Of a stretch of DNA of 64,000 bases, positions 36,312-45,910 are shown piece by piece. The DNA comes from Sphaerochaeta globosa str. Buddy (GTDB taxonomy: Bacteria > Spirochaetota > Spirochaetia > Sphaerochaetales > Sphaerochaetaceae). The notes below the pieces were generated by a model. It had not been told where the DNA came from and ran no database searches. It was given only the letters and a program-made list of their open reading frames with translations. Numbering within the stretch: the stretch's first letter is position 1; every line of letters begins with the position of its first letter. Where the stretch lies: positions 2,548,458-2,612,457 of the forward strand of contig NC_015152.1 of NCBI RefSeq assembly GCF_000190435.1, read 5' to 3'. Made by a program: the position numbers and the translations under genes.

Positions 36312-38134
36312 ATCTTCGCAACCTTGATAATTGTATTAAAGACTTCATGGAATCCCGCAGGTACCGAAGGATGGTCTTGCAGGTCTTCCAACAACTTCTC
36401 AATTTCTTTCAATCTGACGGGCTTATCTGCTGCAACCTTGAGCATTTTTTCATACATCGCCGGTATGGGTTTATTGTTGCCAGATAAATCAGCTGAATAC
36501 TTCTTGAATCTTTTCAGTTCCATCACTACATCATCATAATAGTCATCGCCCATAAGCAATGACACATAGGAGATGAAGTCCTGTTCATCCCGAATGACTG
36601 ACTTTACTATAGCAGCATCCCTATCTCCAGGCATTCCAGTCAATGGTATTCTGACAATTCGTTCCAATCTTGTATCAAGATCTCCGTCTAGCTTGATCAA
36701 GAAAAATTCGCAAAGCTGTTCTTTCTTCATTTTTGAGAAAATTATTTGGGTAGTAATGTCTTTCCCTAGGTTAGGAGATAAGAGTGGAAAAAGGCTACCC
36801 TTCACATCTTCGCACACATTGGATGCACTAATTTCAAAATCAAAGAAATCATCTCCAGTAGGCTTTACCTTCCCAGCAAACTCCAGCCGTCGCAAATATC
36901 CAGTCAACTCTTCCAGTGTTTCATCCTTTGGATCTGGAACGTACTCTGGCATTTCTTCAGAAAGCAACTCGAAAGGGCTATCATCGCTTTCCAAGAGTGC
37001 TCTCGAGAGCATTTCAGTATTCAACTTTCCCCAGGTTGTCGATAGTTTCAACATAAACTCGATATTGCCACCACTAAAAGCATTGTATGAAGCATTCATC
37101 GAACCTATAAATAATTCACTTTTTGAATTATATGTTCGAAAGAACAACTTTGCATGAATATCCTGACCATCCAGATTTGTGTAATCTTCATGTTCTTCCC
37201 CGCTATGGAAAGCTTCTTCTCGTAATGAATAGATATCAAAATCCTTACGGACTCTTTCGGAAAGCTTTGATACTTCAGATCTTCTGGTAATTAGAATGGG
37301 TCTGTAATCATGTAGATTTTTCCCACTCTTCATATCAAGCAATCTTTCCAGCGGGGTTTTCTTTCCTTGACCTCCAAGAAATGGAGACATGACGATTAGC
37401 CTATCCCACTTGTTAAATAGTCCGCTATTGTCAATGGAGTATGATCCCCCAGTCCCACGAGAGATTCCCACAGGATGAAAATCAAAATCTACTTTATCTT
37501 CTCCAGAAGAGAATTTTACTTCCATGATTTCTTTTGCCATAGTTCCCAACATCTTTTTCTTCTGGCCTTGTTGAGTAGTGTCCTTGCATTGTTTCATGAG
37601 ATATTTTAGGAAATCCTGAAGAGGGGCATTCTTAGAATCCTCTTCCTTCTCTGTCTTCCCCTCTAAACAGACGGCAACATCCCAACTGCAATCAAAGGTC
37701 AAGTTACGCGAAAGTATGATTACACGCCACAAATCACTGATTCCATTCTTGAATTTTACAATCCATACTTTGGGATGAAACACATGATGAATTCTTCTAT
37801 TCGTCTTGATCTCAAAGACCATCGAATCAAGCAATCCATGTACAGGAATTATATCTTGAGGAATAAAAACCTGACCAGTCTGGCAGAACACCGCGATACG
37901 CTGGCTACTTAAAGTCAAAGCATTCAACATCCGTATGGGGTTCTTAAGACAATCGTCATCCATCGTTTCAGAAACTCCCAAAGCCATCGTAACGCCTATC
38001 AGGGAATTCAGGTCTAACGAATAGGTTGTCCCGACAGCAAATTCTGTCTCAAACCCTAAAGGTGGAGTAAGGAGCTTCATATAATCCAGTCGGTCTGATT
38101 GAGGATTCAACAGTTTCTTTTGTACATTTGCCAT
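36308..38134 (-). CDS. PLD-like (HKD) nuclease of the DUF6361/helicase operon
   Basis: A 608-residue protein with two phospholipase-D-type HxK sites: FHPKVWIVKF, with SRNLT downstream, and DIHAKLFFRT, with GSMNAS downstream. Paired HKD motifs in one chain are the signature of PLD-superfamily nucleases and phosphodiesterases. There is no signal peptide, so it should act in the cytoplasm, probably on DNA with the helicase. It starts one base after the DUF6361 stop, and its own stop overlaps the helicase start, so all three are expected in fixed amounts. Confidence 0.8.
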   Translation of the reverse strand: MANVQKKLLNPQSDRLDYMKLLTPPLGFETEFAVGTTYSLDLNSLIGVTMALGVSETMDDDCLKNPIRMLNALTLSSQRIAVFCQTGQVFIPQDIIPVHGLLDSMVFEIKTNRRIHHVFHPKVWIVKFKNGISDLWRVIILSRNLTFDCSWDVAVCLEGKTEKEEDSKNAPLQDFLKYLMKQCKDTTQQGQKKKMLGTMAKEIMEVKFSSGEDKVDFDFHPVGISRGTGGSYSIDNSGLFNKWDRLIVMSPFLGGQGKKTPLERLLDMKSGKNLHDYRPILITRRSEVSKLSERVRKDFDIYSLREEAFHSGEEHEDYTNLDGQDIHAKLFFRTYNSKSELFIGSMNASYNAFSGGNIEFMLKLSTTWGKLNTEMLSRALLESDDSPFELLSEEMPEYVPDPKDETLEELTGYLRRLEFAGKVKPTGDDFFDFEISASNVCEDVKGSLFPLLSPNLGKDITTQIIFSKMKKEQLCEFFLIKLDGDLDTRLERIVRIPLTGMPGDRDAAIVKSVIRDEQDFISYVSLLMGDDYYDDVVMELKRFKKYSADLSGNNKPIPAMYEKMLKVAADKPVRLKEIEKLLEDLQDHPSVPAGFHEVFNTIIKVAKI

Positions 38135-38135
38135 A

Positions 38136-39362
38136 TTACATCCTCAACCCATGATGAATATCTGAAAGCAACTGTAGAGCAATCGGCAACCTATAATCCA
38201 ATTCCTCGATGCCTATATTATGTTCGAGGTTAAGCTGTTGGATATTCTTGAACTTCGACCGGCTCCTTTTTAATGATTCTTCCCTTTTACGTATCAATCT
38301 ATCTGCAGTATCAAAATCCCCTGTTTTCAAGGATTCATATACCAAATTCAAGAATTGTTTTGTCTTATTTTCCGACTCCCGAGTTAGTTTCAACAGAGTA
38401 AATATTTCTTCAAGATGATTATCGCCTAGATTATTGACCTGAACGAGAGATTCTTGCCACTTTCTATCATACGATTCTCGATTCATTCCCTCTCTTAATA
38501 ACCAATTGAATCGCACATTAATGATTTTGTTGAAGGTTGCGAACCAAGATGCAAGTTGAATCTTTCTGGCCATCTCCGCATCTTTGAAGCCTGACAAGTC
38601 CAGAAGATCTTGGAAAGACAGATTATCCTTGGGCAATAAGTACCAATTATCTTGAACAAGAAAGTGTGCCAAGAGGCTTTCACTGTGGGAAGCGATAATC
38701 TTTTTTTGGAGAAAAACCGCCTCACCATAGGTCAGCTTGATCGTCGATTGGTCCAAGGAGTCAGGAATATTTTCAGGAAAATCAAAAAATGATAATCCAA
38801 TAATCATATACGCGGGGTCATCATTCAGAGCATCTTCATCATCTTCAACTTTTTTCCCAGACAACTTCCCTTGCTCACGCTTACTATGATGATTTTCGAC
38901 GAACATACAATACTGGTTGAGTGAGAAATTTTTCAGATGCTCTTCAGGAGGATCGAAAATCTTCCAAGATCGTATTCCACTCCAGTAAACACTGCTAGGC
39001 TTACGCTTCAAATTTATACCCGAGTCTTGTCCGATGATACCGCGTAAATCATCGCCTGAGTTGTCCTTCAAATCTTGAATCAATTCCAGCTCTCGCTGCT
39101 CAATCAAATCTTGCATTGACCCTTTCTTAATATTTTTCCCTGTAATTATTTCACGGAAGATGTACGGGATAAGCACAAAGTATTTTGCCCGAGTCTGTAT
39201 AGTACTGGTTCCAGGGAAGAAAATATCCGCAAATCCATCTCGAATGGCACCTATACCCAATTCATCCAAGGCAGTCTTCTGTGCCAAATTATGCAAAATC
39301 TTCATGACTTTGTCTCGTTGTTCTCTGGAAAAATCAATCCAGCCTAACTGAAGAATCTTCAT
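38136..39362 (-). CDS. DUF6361-family protein
   Basis: About 408 residues starting MKILQLGWIDFSREQ. It contains the DUF6361 signature, with DELGIGAIRDGFADIFFPG and STIQTRAKYFVLIPYIF in the first 70 residues. The rest is helical and charged. The biochemical role of DUF6361 is unknown to me; conserved aspartate/arginine-rich N-termini suggest a catalytic or nucleic-acid-binding domain. The ATG at 39362 overlaps the stop of the small upstream gene by four bases, preferred over a TTG 15 bases earlier. Confidence 0.75.
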   Translation of the reverse strand: MKILQLGWIDFSREQRDKVMKILHNLAQKTALDELGIGAIRDGFADIFFPGTSTIQTRAKYFVLIPYIFREIITGKNIKKGSMQDLIEQRELELIQDLKDNSGDDLRGIIGQDSGINLKRKPSSVYWSGIRSWKIFDPPEEHLKNFSLNQYCMFVENHHSKREQGKLSGKKVEDDEDALNDDPAYMIIGLSFFDFPENIPDSLDQSTIKLTYGEAVFLQKKIIASHSESLLAHFLVQDNWYLLPKDNLSFQDLLDLSGFKDAEMARKIQLASWFATFNKIINVRFNWLLREGMNRESYDRKWQESLVQVNNLGDNHLEEIFTLLKLTRESENKTKQFLNLVYESLKTGDFDTADRLIRKREESLKRSRSKFKNIQQLNLEHNIGIEELDYRLPIALQLLSDIHHGLRM

Positions 39363-39604
39363 ACTAGTATTACCCAATCTTTTTTGTGCTTTGCAGCAAG
39401 TACTCTTGCTTTCTCAGACTTTTTGCCCAAACAGGGATCCAATACAATTCTGTCAATAAATGCTTGGTGCGGAGCAGATACATCGTCGTCAGCTTGGAAC
39501 AAGAAATTAATTACATCAATCATGATTGTCCTAGTTGAGTCAGCACCGTTGTGGGTATAACGAAACCCAAGGTTCTCAAGCTTCAACTTCTCTACTTCAA
39601 ACAT
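39359..39604 (-). CDS. Small first gene of the DUF6361 operon
   Basis: About 81 residues, starting MFEVEKLKLENLGFRYTHNG. AGGAAGG precedes ATG 39604; the frame could begin six bases earlier at GTG. It is an alpha/beta protein with a basic C-terminus (KKSEKARVLAAKHKKDWVILV). The four-base overlap with the DUF6361 gene argues that it belongs to the system. I do not recognise the family; possible roles are a regulatory or adaptor subunit. Confidence 0.6.
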   Translation of the reverse strand: MFEVEKLKLENLGFRYTHNGADSTRTIMIDVINFLFQADDDVSAPHQAFIDRIVLDPCLGKKSEKARVLAAKHKKDWVILV

Positions 39605-39999
39605 TACCACCCTTCCTGAGTATTAAAACCATACAGCACACACCGACAAGCAGAGCAAGTAGAATCTTTGAAGTAATTAGTCAGCTTTAGTTTCAGTGAA
39701 TCTTTGTAGCACCTTTTTCTATTATATCTACATTAATAGCCAATGGAAGGGTGTTTTTAATATTTTGCTATGGGAAATTCGCCAATTCCCGGACAAGCGT
39801 ACTGATGCTGTCTATCCAAACTTTAAAGCATGCGCACACCTATAAAGCTCCTGACGCGAACAATACGGTACTCTGTAGTAGGTAGCCTTCAAAGCTTTGG
39901 CTCGGTCATATCATTTGCCATATAAGCTGAATTACTCATATTCGAGTATTATACTCACTATTAGTTACTTTTAGTTACTATTACTAAAGTCGCTCCGAA

Positions 40000-40600
40000 T
40001 CGCACTGGTACTTGCTGCCCCTCAAGGGGCTCTGCTCACGTGTCGGCGCCTATCTTGTCCGATTCCTCTTGGTTCTGGATGTACTTCTTGATCACATCCT
40101 CGTTCAAGCCAATCGTGCTCACATAGTACCCTCTTGCCCAAAAGCTCCTGTCTCGACCTATTCGGCGCCTCCATTCCGGGTGCCTGTCAAACAGCATCAA
40201 CGCGCTTTTGCCTTTCACATATCCCATTATCTCTGCTACCGAGTATTTCGGTGGTATCCGTACGCTCAGGTGGATGTGGTCCGAACATACAGCCCCTTCC
40301 ACTATTGCTATCTTCTTGTTCGACAGCAACGTCCTGACCACCTCTATCACTTCCCTGCGGCACTCGCCGTACAAGACCTTCCTCCGGTATTTCGGTATCC
40401 ATACGATGTGGTACGTGCAATCCCATGTCGTATGTGCTAGACTCTCTTCTACCATAATTCCTCCTGTGCTTTTGTGTTTGTTTGCGTTTCGGAGCGCTAC
40501 AAATACTCTAGCATGGGAGGTTTCGTTTCCCTAATGTTTCCGAGTGAAACCAGTTACCGCACCACAGGCATAGCCTGTGGGTTTCTCACACTACTAAAAT
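40000..40600 (-). mobile_element. IS200/IS605-type element, tnpA only
   Basis: Single-gene element of the IS200 type. Terminal hairpins are visible: CCACAGGC-ATA-GCCTGTGG (40562-40580) on the upstream side and GCCCC-TCAA-GGGGC (40017-40030) just past the tnpA stop. Such subterminal hairpins are what the Y1 transposase recognises. Exact ends are not set because these elements make no target duplication. It sits between the DUF6361 operon and the ApeA-like gene. Confidence 0.8.
40036..40455 (-). CDS. tnpA: IS200-family Y1 (HUH) transposase TnpA
   Basis: A 139-residue single-strand transposase. HIHLSV supplies the HUH metal motif and the catalytic tyrosine lies in KKYIQNQ near the C-terminus. 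The N-terminus (TTWDCTYHIVWIPKYR) is a family hallmark. Length is normal and the frame is intact. Confidence 0.93.
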   Translation of the reverse strand: MVEESLAHTTWDCTYHIVWIPKYRRKVLYGECRREVIEVVRTLLSNKKIAIVEGAVCSDHIHLSVRIPPKYSVAEIMGYVKGKSALMLFDRHPEWRRRIGRDRSFWARGYYVSTIGLNEDVIKKYIQNQEESDKIGADT

Positions 40601-40692
40601 AAGTATCACTTGAATATAGCCTCTCGACACGCAATAATTGGAAGTAATTATTGTTTGTCTGCATTAGGACATCAAAAAAAAAAGGAAAGTCT

Positions 40693-42066
40693 ATGCAAAA
40701 CATTTCTTGTAATGGAATGTGGCAAATTAGTGGTATTGATCAGTCTATTCCTGGGAAACTTACTTTTTCACCTCAAACAGGGGGACGCATTGAACTTTCA
40801 TTAGGTTCCTTCGAGATAAACAAAAACTTGTCAGAAATTCTTTTAAGTGAAGGAATAACTATTCAAGGTGAGGTAAAAGACTTCTTTGATAAATATTATA
40901 CATGTCTGAATTGCAGAAGCATTACTCCATTAATCAATGTAGGCCATCAACTTACAGAATCGGTAATTGAGAATTATTACAAATCCACTAATAATACTTA
41001 TACTTATATCTTTGATTTTCTACTTGAAGATTATTCCATAGATAATATAGATGCACCTGATTTCATCTCTTGCGATGTTATCTATAATCAGTTGGAGAAT
41101 TGGCTTGACTATATCCCATACACTGTGGGGGAAAAAGGCTATCTGCAAAAAGGCAATGACAAAAAAATCTCTATAGAGATCAATGATATTAGTATACTAA
41201 TTAATGAACGAATTCTAAGCCACACTCAATTACTACCACCTAGATCGTATGTAATTGAATCAAGTCCAACAATGCAAATCATTTTCAATACAACAACATC
41301 TATCAGAGAAGTCATTTCCTATGTCGAAAAAGTAAATACATTTTTATCCTTTGTTACAGATGAAGCTTCATGGGTATCTGGTATTTCTCTTTCAAGTGAT
41401 ACTCAAAGTGGTCACTACGCTTTATATTTCAGGCAAGTGCAGTTTGGGAAAAAATTTAAACCAAAAGGAAATTGGTTAATAGATAGTGCATTAATCGAGA
41501 AAGCTCTACCCCAAATAATTATAAAATGGATTGACAGCTATGACAAAGCACCTGGAGCTTTCATCTTGTATTTTATGACTTTCTACTCATTCTCTACGCT
41601 TACCCTTGAGCAGTTGTTCCTAAATCTAGTATCAGCGTATGAAGGGTTTTATCGTGATCTCTATTCAACCAATAATAAATACATCAAGACAGCTAAATTT
41701 AGAGCCGTAAAGAGACAAATAGACACATTCATTGATAGTCTAGACACAACCGAACAACTTAAAGCAAAGTTAAAGTCTGGTATCGAGCATTCAAACCAAA
41801 AATCACTTCGTACCATGATAGAAGATGTTTTCACCAACCTTTATTTTAGGGAACGTGGAGAACCATTAACTCCTAAGAATATCAGTGATTTTCGCAATCA
41901 GTACGACCATGCAAAAAAAGAAATATCAGTAATAGAAAGGAAGAAACTGTACAGGGCATGTAATATTCTTGATAAACTCATAAAGTACATACTGCTTTCA
42001 TCAATTTTCAAATCTCTCTCACCTGAACAAACCGACAGGATTATTTTTAGTACCAATCGATTTTGA
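40693..42066 (+). CDS. ApeA-like HEPN antiphage protein
   Basis: About 457 residues. The N-terminus (NGMWQISGIDQSIPGKLTF, then GGRIELSLGSF) matches the ApeA N-terminal domain, and the C-terminal HEPN-type domain includes SDFRNQYDHAKKEIS, with R-NQYD-H as the RX4H ribonuclease motif. ApeA-type single-gene systems are known antiphage proteins whose HEPN RNase is triggered by infection. AAGGAAAG ahead of ATG 40693 decides the start over 40651. It stands alone, flanked by an IS200 element. Confidence 0.78.
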   Translation: MQNISCNGMWQISGIDQSIPGKLTFSPQTGGRIELSLGSFEINKNLSEILLSEGITIQGEVKDFFDKYYTCLNCRSITPLINVGHQLTESVIENYYKSTNNTYTYIFDFLLEDYSIDNIDAPDFISCDVIYNQLENWLDYIPYTVGEKGYLQKGNDKKISIEINDISILINERILSHTQLLPPRSYVIESSPTMQIIFNTTTSIREVISYVEKVNTFLSFVTDEASWVSGISLSSDTQSGHYALYFRQVQFGKKFKPKGNWLIDSALIEKALPQIIIKWIDSYDKAPGAFILYFMTFYSFSTLTLEQLFLNLVSAYEGFYRDLYSTNNKYIKTAKFRAVKRQIDTFIDSLDTTEQLKAKLKSGIEHSNQKSLRTMIEDVFTNLYFRERGEPLTPKNISDFRNQYDHAKKEISVIERKKLYRACNILDKLIKYILLSSIFKSLSPEQTDRIIFSTNRF

Positions 42067-42115
42067 ACAAAGAATTTGGACTTATTATCGAATTCATACC
42101 ACTATGGAAAGCCGA

Positions 42116-42370
42116 TTACTCTAATTCAGGCAGAGATATGATATACACGGGAGAAGGGATAGTCTTGGGAGTATTAGCTATAACAGCAATTGGATAATCT
42201 TTCGAAATCACATCAAAACGAAAGCTGAACATATCTACAAATTTTGTCTGGTTAATCCGATCACATTCACAGGTGAAATCCGGAAATCTATCATCAGTTA
42301 AAGAGTAATAAACCTCATCACCTGTCTTGCCTGTATCATAGAGAATCTCTTCCAGCTTGGGTAACAACAT
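42116..42370 (-). CDS. Short hypothetical protein, possibly a fragment
   Basis: 84 residues, MLLPKLEEILYDTGKTGDE to IISLPELE. No good ribosome site is visible before the ATG, and the C-terminus stops abruptly. It may be the tail of a larger gene. It converges on the ApeA-like gene. Confidence 0.35.
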   Translation of the reverse strand: MLLPKLEEILYDTGKTGDEVYYSLTDDRFPDFTCECDRINQTKFVDMFSFRFDVISKDYPIAVIANTPKTIPSPVYIISLPELE

Positions 42371-42726
42371 GCAACAATTGAGGTAAGTAAGAGGTGGTAG
42401 ATGCTAGCAATATGATGTCATTGAGGCCGACATGATAATAATCCTCAAGGTCGGGGTATCTAGCTGTTTTTATTTGGGAGGCTCAGATCTTCTGACGAAA
42501 ACAAAGAATTTTTCAGAACCAATAAACTTGACAAATACTAGGCTCAGATATGAGAATAATTTGAAAGTTTACTCCATGTTTATACACTCTTTTAGTAAAC
42601 TCTTCTTGCGGAGAGACTATAGAACGCTAGTAAAGACTCATAAAGAATTAATAATTTTAATGAGTAAAGTAGAAAGGTTGGCAACATATCAGATTATTTG
42701 CAAGCATCCTGTTATTCTTTGCTTTA

Positions 42727-44925
42727 GTGATTCCTTTATTCGGAACATCTATCCGTGCAACGGGAGAAGGTGCTACCTTAAGTGAGGCGAAAGCTTTTGC
42801 AGGACAGGAACTCTTAACCAAAATCATTGTTACAGTATCTTCTGAACAAAGACTCATACAAGCAGCTTCAGATAAAGATAAAACTGAGTTATTTTTTGAA
42901 GATATCCAACTTCAGTCTGAGCTTGATCTTATCGGAGTCGAGTACCAGACTGTAGAACTGAACAAGAACCGAGTATTTGTTACAGCAGTTCTCTCAGATT
43001 CTACATTACCTTTATATATGGACAAACTATCTTTGCTAAAACAAAGTATTGAAGAGATTGAAAAACGCTTGGATGAACAATCCAGCATTGAATCAAAAAA
43101 AGTCTATCTATTACGATTGATCAGCTATTACGCAGAATATGAAGCATATAGTATTATTGCCCGGCTTTTTGACAACACAATCAAGATCCCGAGACTATCG
43201 AGAACTCGGGCAGGAGCTGAACTTGACTATCTAAATCTTTTAATTGCTGAATCTGAGCTGTTGAATATAACACTTGCAGACATAAAACAGGGCACTTCGT
43301 CAATAAAAAGTCAATTAACGGCTGTGGAAGCAAAATCCAAGATTCAGATGATTGCACAACAATTGGAAATCAACCAGAGAGAACTCAATAGGATAGAACA
43401 GGAACAATCCAAAAAGCGAGATCTATTCTTTTCTGATATACAAAACGCAATCCAAGAAAGTGCCAAGCAAATGGTCCTTCTAGCTGTTATAAAGAATGGA
43501 CAAAGAATAGATGAAAAACCAGGCATCACTCCATATGAATTGATTGTGCAGCTGGAGGATCTTAAGCAGCGATATTTGGAAATCCAAGCAGCAATAATGA
43601 ATGAATATAATTACTTATCAGAAGGAATTAAAAATCGATATGAGCAAGAAATTGCGACGATAGAAGGAGCATCCTATCGCATTGGAGAAATAGCAAACGG
43701 CATGCCAACAGAATGGGCAATCAATCTTCGCAATAACCAGATTGTAAACAAGAATGGCGAGATGCAAATAGAGCTGGATTCAGTCATGAAAGCTCTAGAA
43801 AACTCAGTAGCTTCCCAAATGTTTGATATTAAAACAAGTATTGAATTAGGTTATAAAAACCTAGAATCAAAAACCTTCTTTATTGATTCTTCTTCAAGTG
43901 ATTTTGTCTATAAGATAGAGTCATATGACGGACTTATAAGGGCTTGGCCGATAATGATGAATTACACAATCCTAGGGGTTGACTTCCAACAGGACCTTGA
44001 GTTGACTTACTCGGAAGTAACATCATTGCCTCTTCCGAATTTTTCAACAGAAACAGATGATGACATTGAGGCATATCACCAATATTTGAATAATGTCGAA
44101 TTGTATGAAACATATTTGATGTCAACAACCGGCCCCATTACAACTCGAGTTAGCTACTCAATTAGCATATCTGATCAACTGTCTTCATACGTAATCATCC
44201 CAAGGGCATATACGGTTATTCGGACTGATACTGGAAGGATAATTCTTGAGCAACCAATTGAAGATGCTGTTTTGGATTCAAAGGTATATATATACCAACC
44301 AACAAGCAACTTCCAATTTCCGTTTGAATCAGTTTATGATTTAGAACTCTCTCGAGTTGCAGAAAAGAAAAAGGAGATAGAGAGAAAGAGAAAGGAGATA
44401 GAGAGAAAGGAGAAGATTAAAAATCATTTAGCCTCTGAACTATCGAACCCGAAGATGTTTTATCGTTCCGGGATTGGAATCAGCCTTGGAACTGGTTTTT
44501 TTGATTATACATATACCTACACATATTCCAATTTACCTAATTATAGTTATGATACCGAAATTTCGGTTATAGCTTTCCCGATCTCTTTGTCAGTATATTT
44601 CACTCCGATTAACTATTTCTATTTGGGGTTAAGTTTGGACGCACAAATATTATTAGATTATATGGAAACATATCCTTCATATATTGGGGTTTCCTCGATA
44701 TTGGGACTAACGTATCCATTATATTCCGAATCCATTAGTTCAGTTTGGAAACCTTTTCTTGAATTACGTCTAGGAACAAGCGCAATGGGTACTGAGACTG
44801 TACTCGGTCTGGGCGTTGCTTATTGTGAGAAGGATATAGGTATAGGAGGGGATATGGCTATACGAATTAATACGTCAGGCCCATTAAAAGGTATGTTTTC
44901 TATGATATCTGGCGTTACCTTTTAG
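42727..44925 (+). CDS. Large exported protein: LPP20-like N-terminus, coiled coil, C-terminal beta-barrel-like domain
   Basis: 732 residues from a GTG. The N-terminus (ATGEGATLSEAKAFAGQELL) resembles LPP20-type lipoprotein domains; residues 190-330 are long coiled coil; residues 555-580 are KEIERK repeats; the last 150 residues alternate hydrophobic and polar residues with aromatic ends (ISLGTGFFDYTYTYTYSN), like an outer-membrane barrel. The frame upstream of GTG stays open to 42673 and encodes a hydrophobic signal-like stretch (LFASILLFFALVIPLFG) but lacks an ATG. ATG 42660, in another frame, would supply one if a single base were inserted or lost near 42676-42681. So either the start is non-canonical or the gene is frameshifted. 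Confidence 0.6.
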   Translation: MIPLFGTSIRATGEGATLSEAKAFAGQELLTKIIVTVSSEQRLIQAASDKDKTELFFEDIQLQSELDLIGVEYQTVELNKNRVFVTAVLSDSTLPLYMDKLSLLKQSIEEIEKRLDEQSSIESKKVYLLRLISYYAEYEAYSIIARLFDNTIKIPRLSRTRAGAELDYLNLLIAESELLNITLADIKQGTSSIKSQLTAVEAKSKIQMIAQQLEINQRELNRIEQEQSKKRDLFFSDIQNAIQESAKQMVLLAVIKNGQRIDEKPGITPYELIVQLEDLKQRYLEIQAAIMNEYNYLSEGIKNRYEQEIATIEGASYRIGEIANGMPTEWAINLRNNQIVNKNGEMQIELDSVMKALENSVASQMFDIKTSIELGYKNLESKTFFIDSSSSDFVYKIESYDGLIRAWPIMMNYTILGVDFQQDLELTYSEVTSLPLPNFSTETDDDIEAYHQYLNNVELYETYLMSTTGPITTRVSYSISISDQLSSYVIIPRAYTVIRTDTGRIILEQPIEDAVLDSKVYIYQPTSNFQFPFESVYDLELSRVAEKKKEIERKRKEIERKEKIKNHLASELSNPKMFYRSGIGISLGTGFFDYTYTYTYSNLPNYSYDTEISVIAFPISLSVYFTPINYFYLGLSLDAQILLDYMETYPSYIGVSSILGLTYPLYSESISSVWKPFLELRLGTSAMGTETVLGLGVAYCEKDIGIGGDMAIRINTSGPLKGMFSMISGVTF

Positions 44926-45276
44926 GCACTTAAGCATTCTACTCGTTTTGCTTTAAATACATGCTTGTAATTGTCTTAATTACAGCAATTCTTCAATCAT
45001 TTCTTGACTAAATCATTACTTGGAGTTGTTGTGTTCTGCCATAACCGGCCCCGACCACTACTATCATGGAAGAAATATAAAACGGCCGTACAGCAGTGCG
45101 CTTGTAATTATGGATGTCTAATCATCCGATAATTGCAATAACTTCGCTTCATGATTCACCATTGACCTCTGGCTACAAGTCGGTATTTTAACACATGCCT
45201 CGATTAGTCAATTATGCTAAAGCCAAGTGAATTATACTTCGTATAGAGGATATTTTGTTTTTAGCAAACCACTATG
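44926..45276. other. Non-coding stretch before the attachment region
   Basis: Nothing coding is supported. A mixed-composition segment near 45040-45130 is more GC-rich than its surroundings but has no recognisable frame. Confidence 0.4.
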
Positions 45277-45316
45277 TGTACCAACAAATGTACCAAAATA
45301 CCAATAAATGTACCAA
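45277..45316. repeat. Three copies of TGTACCAA, integrase arm-site-like
   Basis: TGTACCAA lies at 45277, 45289 and 45309, followed by TTGTTTTAACTTGTTTTAGG repeats, about 100 bases before the tRNA-Met fragment. Direct repeats of this type next to a tRNA attachment core are typical arm-binding sites of tyrosine integrases. No integrase gene is in the window. Confidence 0.55.
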
Positions 45317-45415
45317 TTCCGGTTTGTTTTAACTTGTTTTAGGTTGTTTCATAATGCTTGACAGCAAATCGATTTAGGAACATAATAAAACAAATTAGAT
45401 GTGATCAAGTGCCCG

Positions 45416-45458
<43 letters not shown>

Positions 45459-45462
45459 TAAT

Positions 45463-45497
45463 AGAACTCTTTGCAATGCAAGGAGTTCTTGTTTTTT
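45463..45497 (+). terminator. Terminator following the tRNA-Met fragment
   Basis: A 12-pair stem, AGAACTCTTTGC/GCAAGGAGTTCT, with a three-base loop is followed by TGTTTTTT. Its place directly behind the tRNA 3' end suggests that it is the original tRNA-Met terminator, so the host side of the junction lies to the right. Confidence 0.85.
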
Positions 45498-45599
45498 AGA
45501 GATACTCTTATATTCCAAATGGATACACCATAAAGGTAAAACCCGATAATTCTTGGGAGCCTAGGGTGGAAAAAAATGTTAATTGAACAGTCAAGTGAA

Positions 45600-45700
45600 T
45601 AGAACTTTAGTTTGCCCAAGAGATGTCTTGACCTGATAAATGATACAAAGCTATTGGGGTAAAAAGGGCTGAAACCGCTATTGAATGCGGCATTTTGAGG
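45600..45700. repeat. Dispersed degenerate repeat (partner at 15140-15240)
   Basis: See the partner copy. Here the repeat lies between the tRNA-derived attachment site and the PIN-domain gene; no coding frame is supported in 45498-45910. Confidence 0.5.
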
Positions 45701-45910
45701 TTTTCTCAATGTTGGAGAGTCTGTACTCCGACTTTTATAAGCGAGAATGCTTGGAGAGCCAGAGCTAGTGTGTAAATTGAAACCTTCTAATTGGCACTCA
45801 GGGAAAAATTTATTTGTGTAACGGTTCCTTTTATTGTCGTAATATTGATTACTTTTATAAGAGATTCTACTGGCTCCAGCCATCCTGACGTAGATGATAT
45901 CTGTCTCAGG

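Noticed and set aside
32952-38134. DISARM system
   Set aside because: A helicase and a PLD protein are present, but there is no DUF1998 protein or adjacent methyltransferase, and the PLD protein is far longer than DrmC.
42418-42460. A short match (GAGGCCGACATG) to the start region of the IS21 remnant at 12.2 kb
   Set aside because: Only about a dozen bases are shared and the reading frame does not resemble IstA, so it may be chance.
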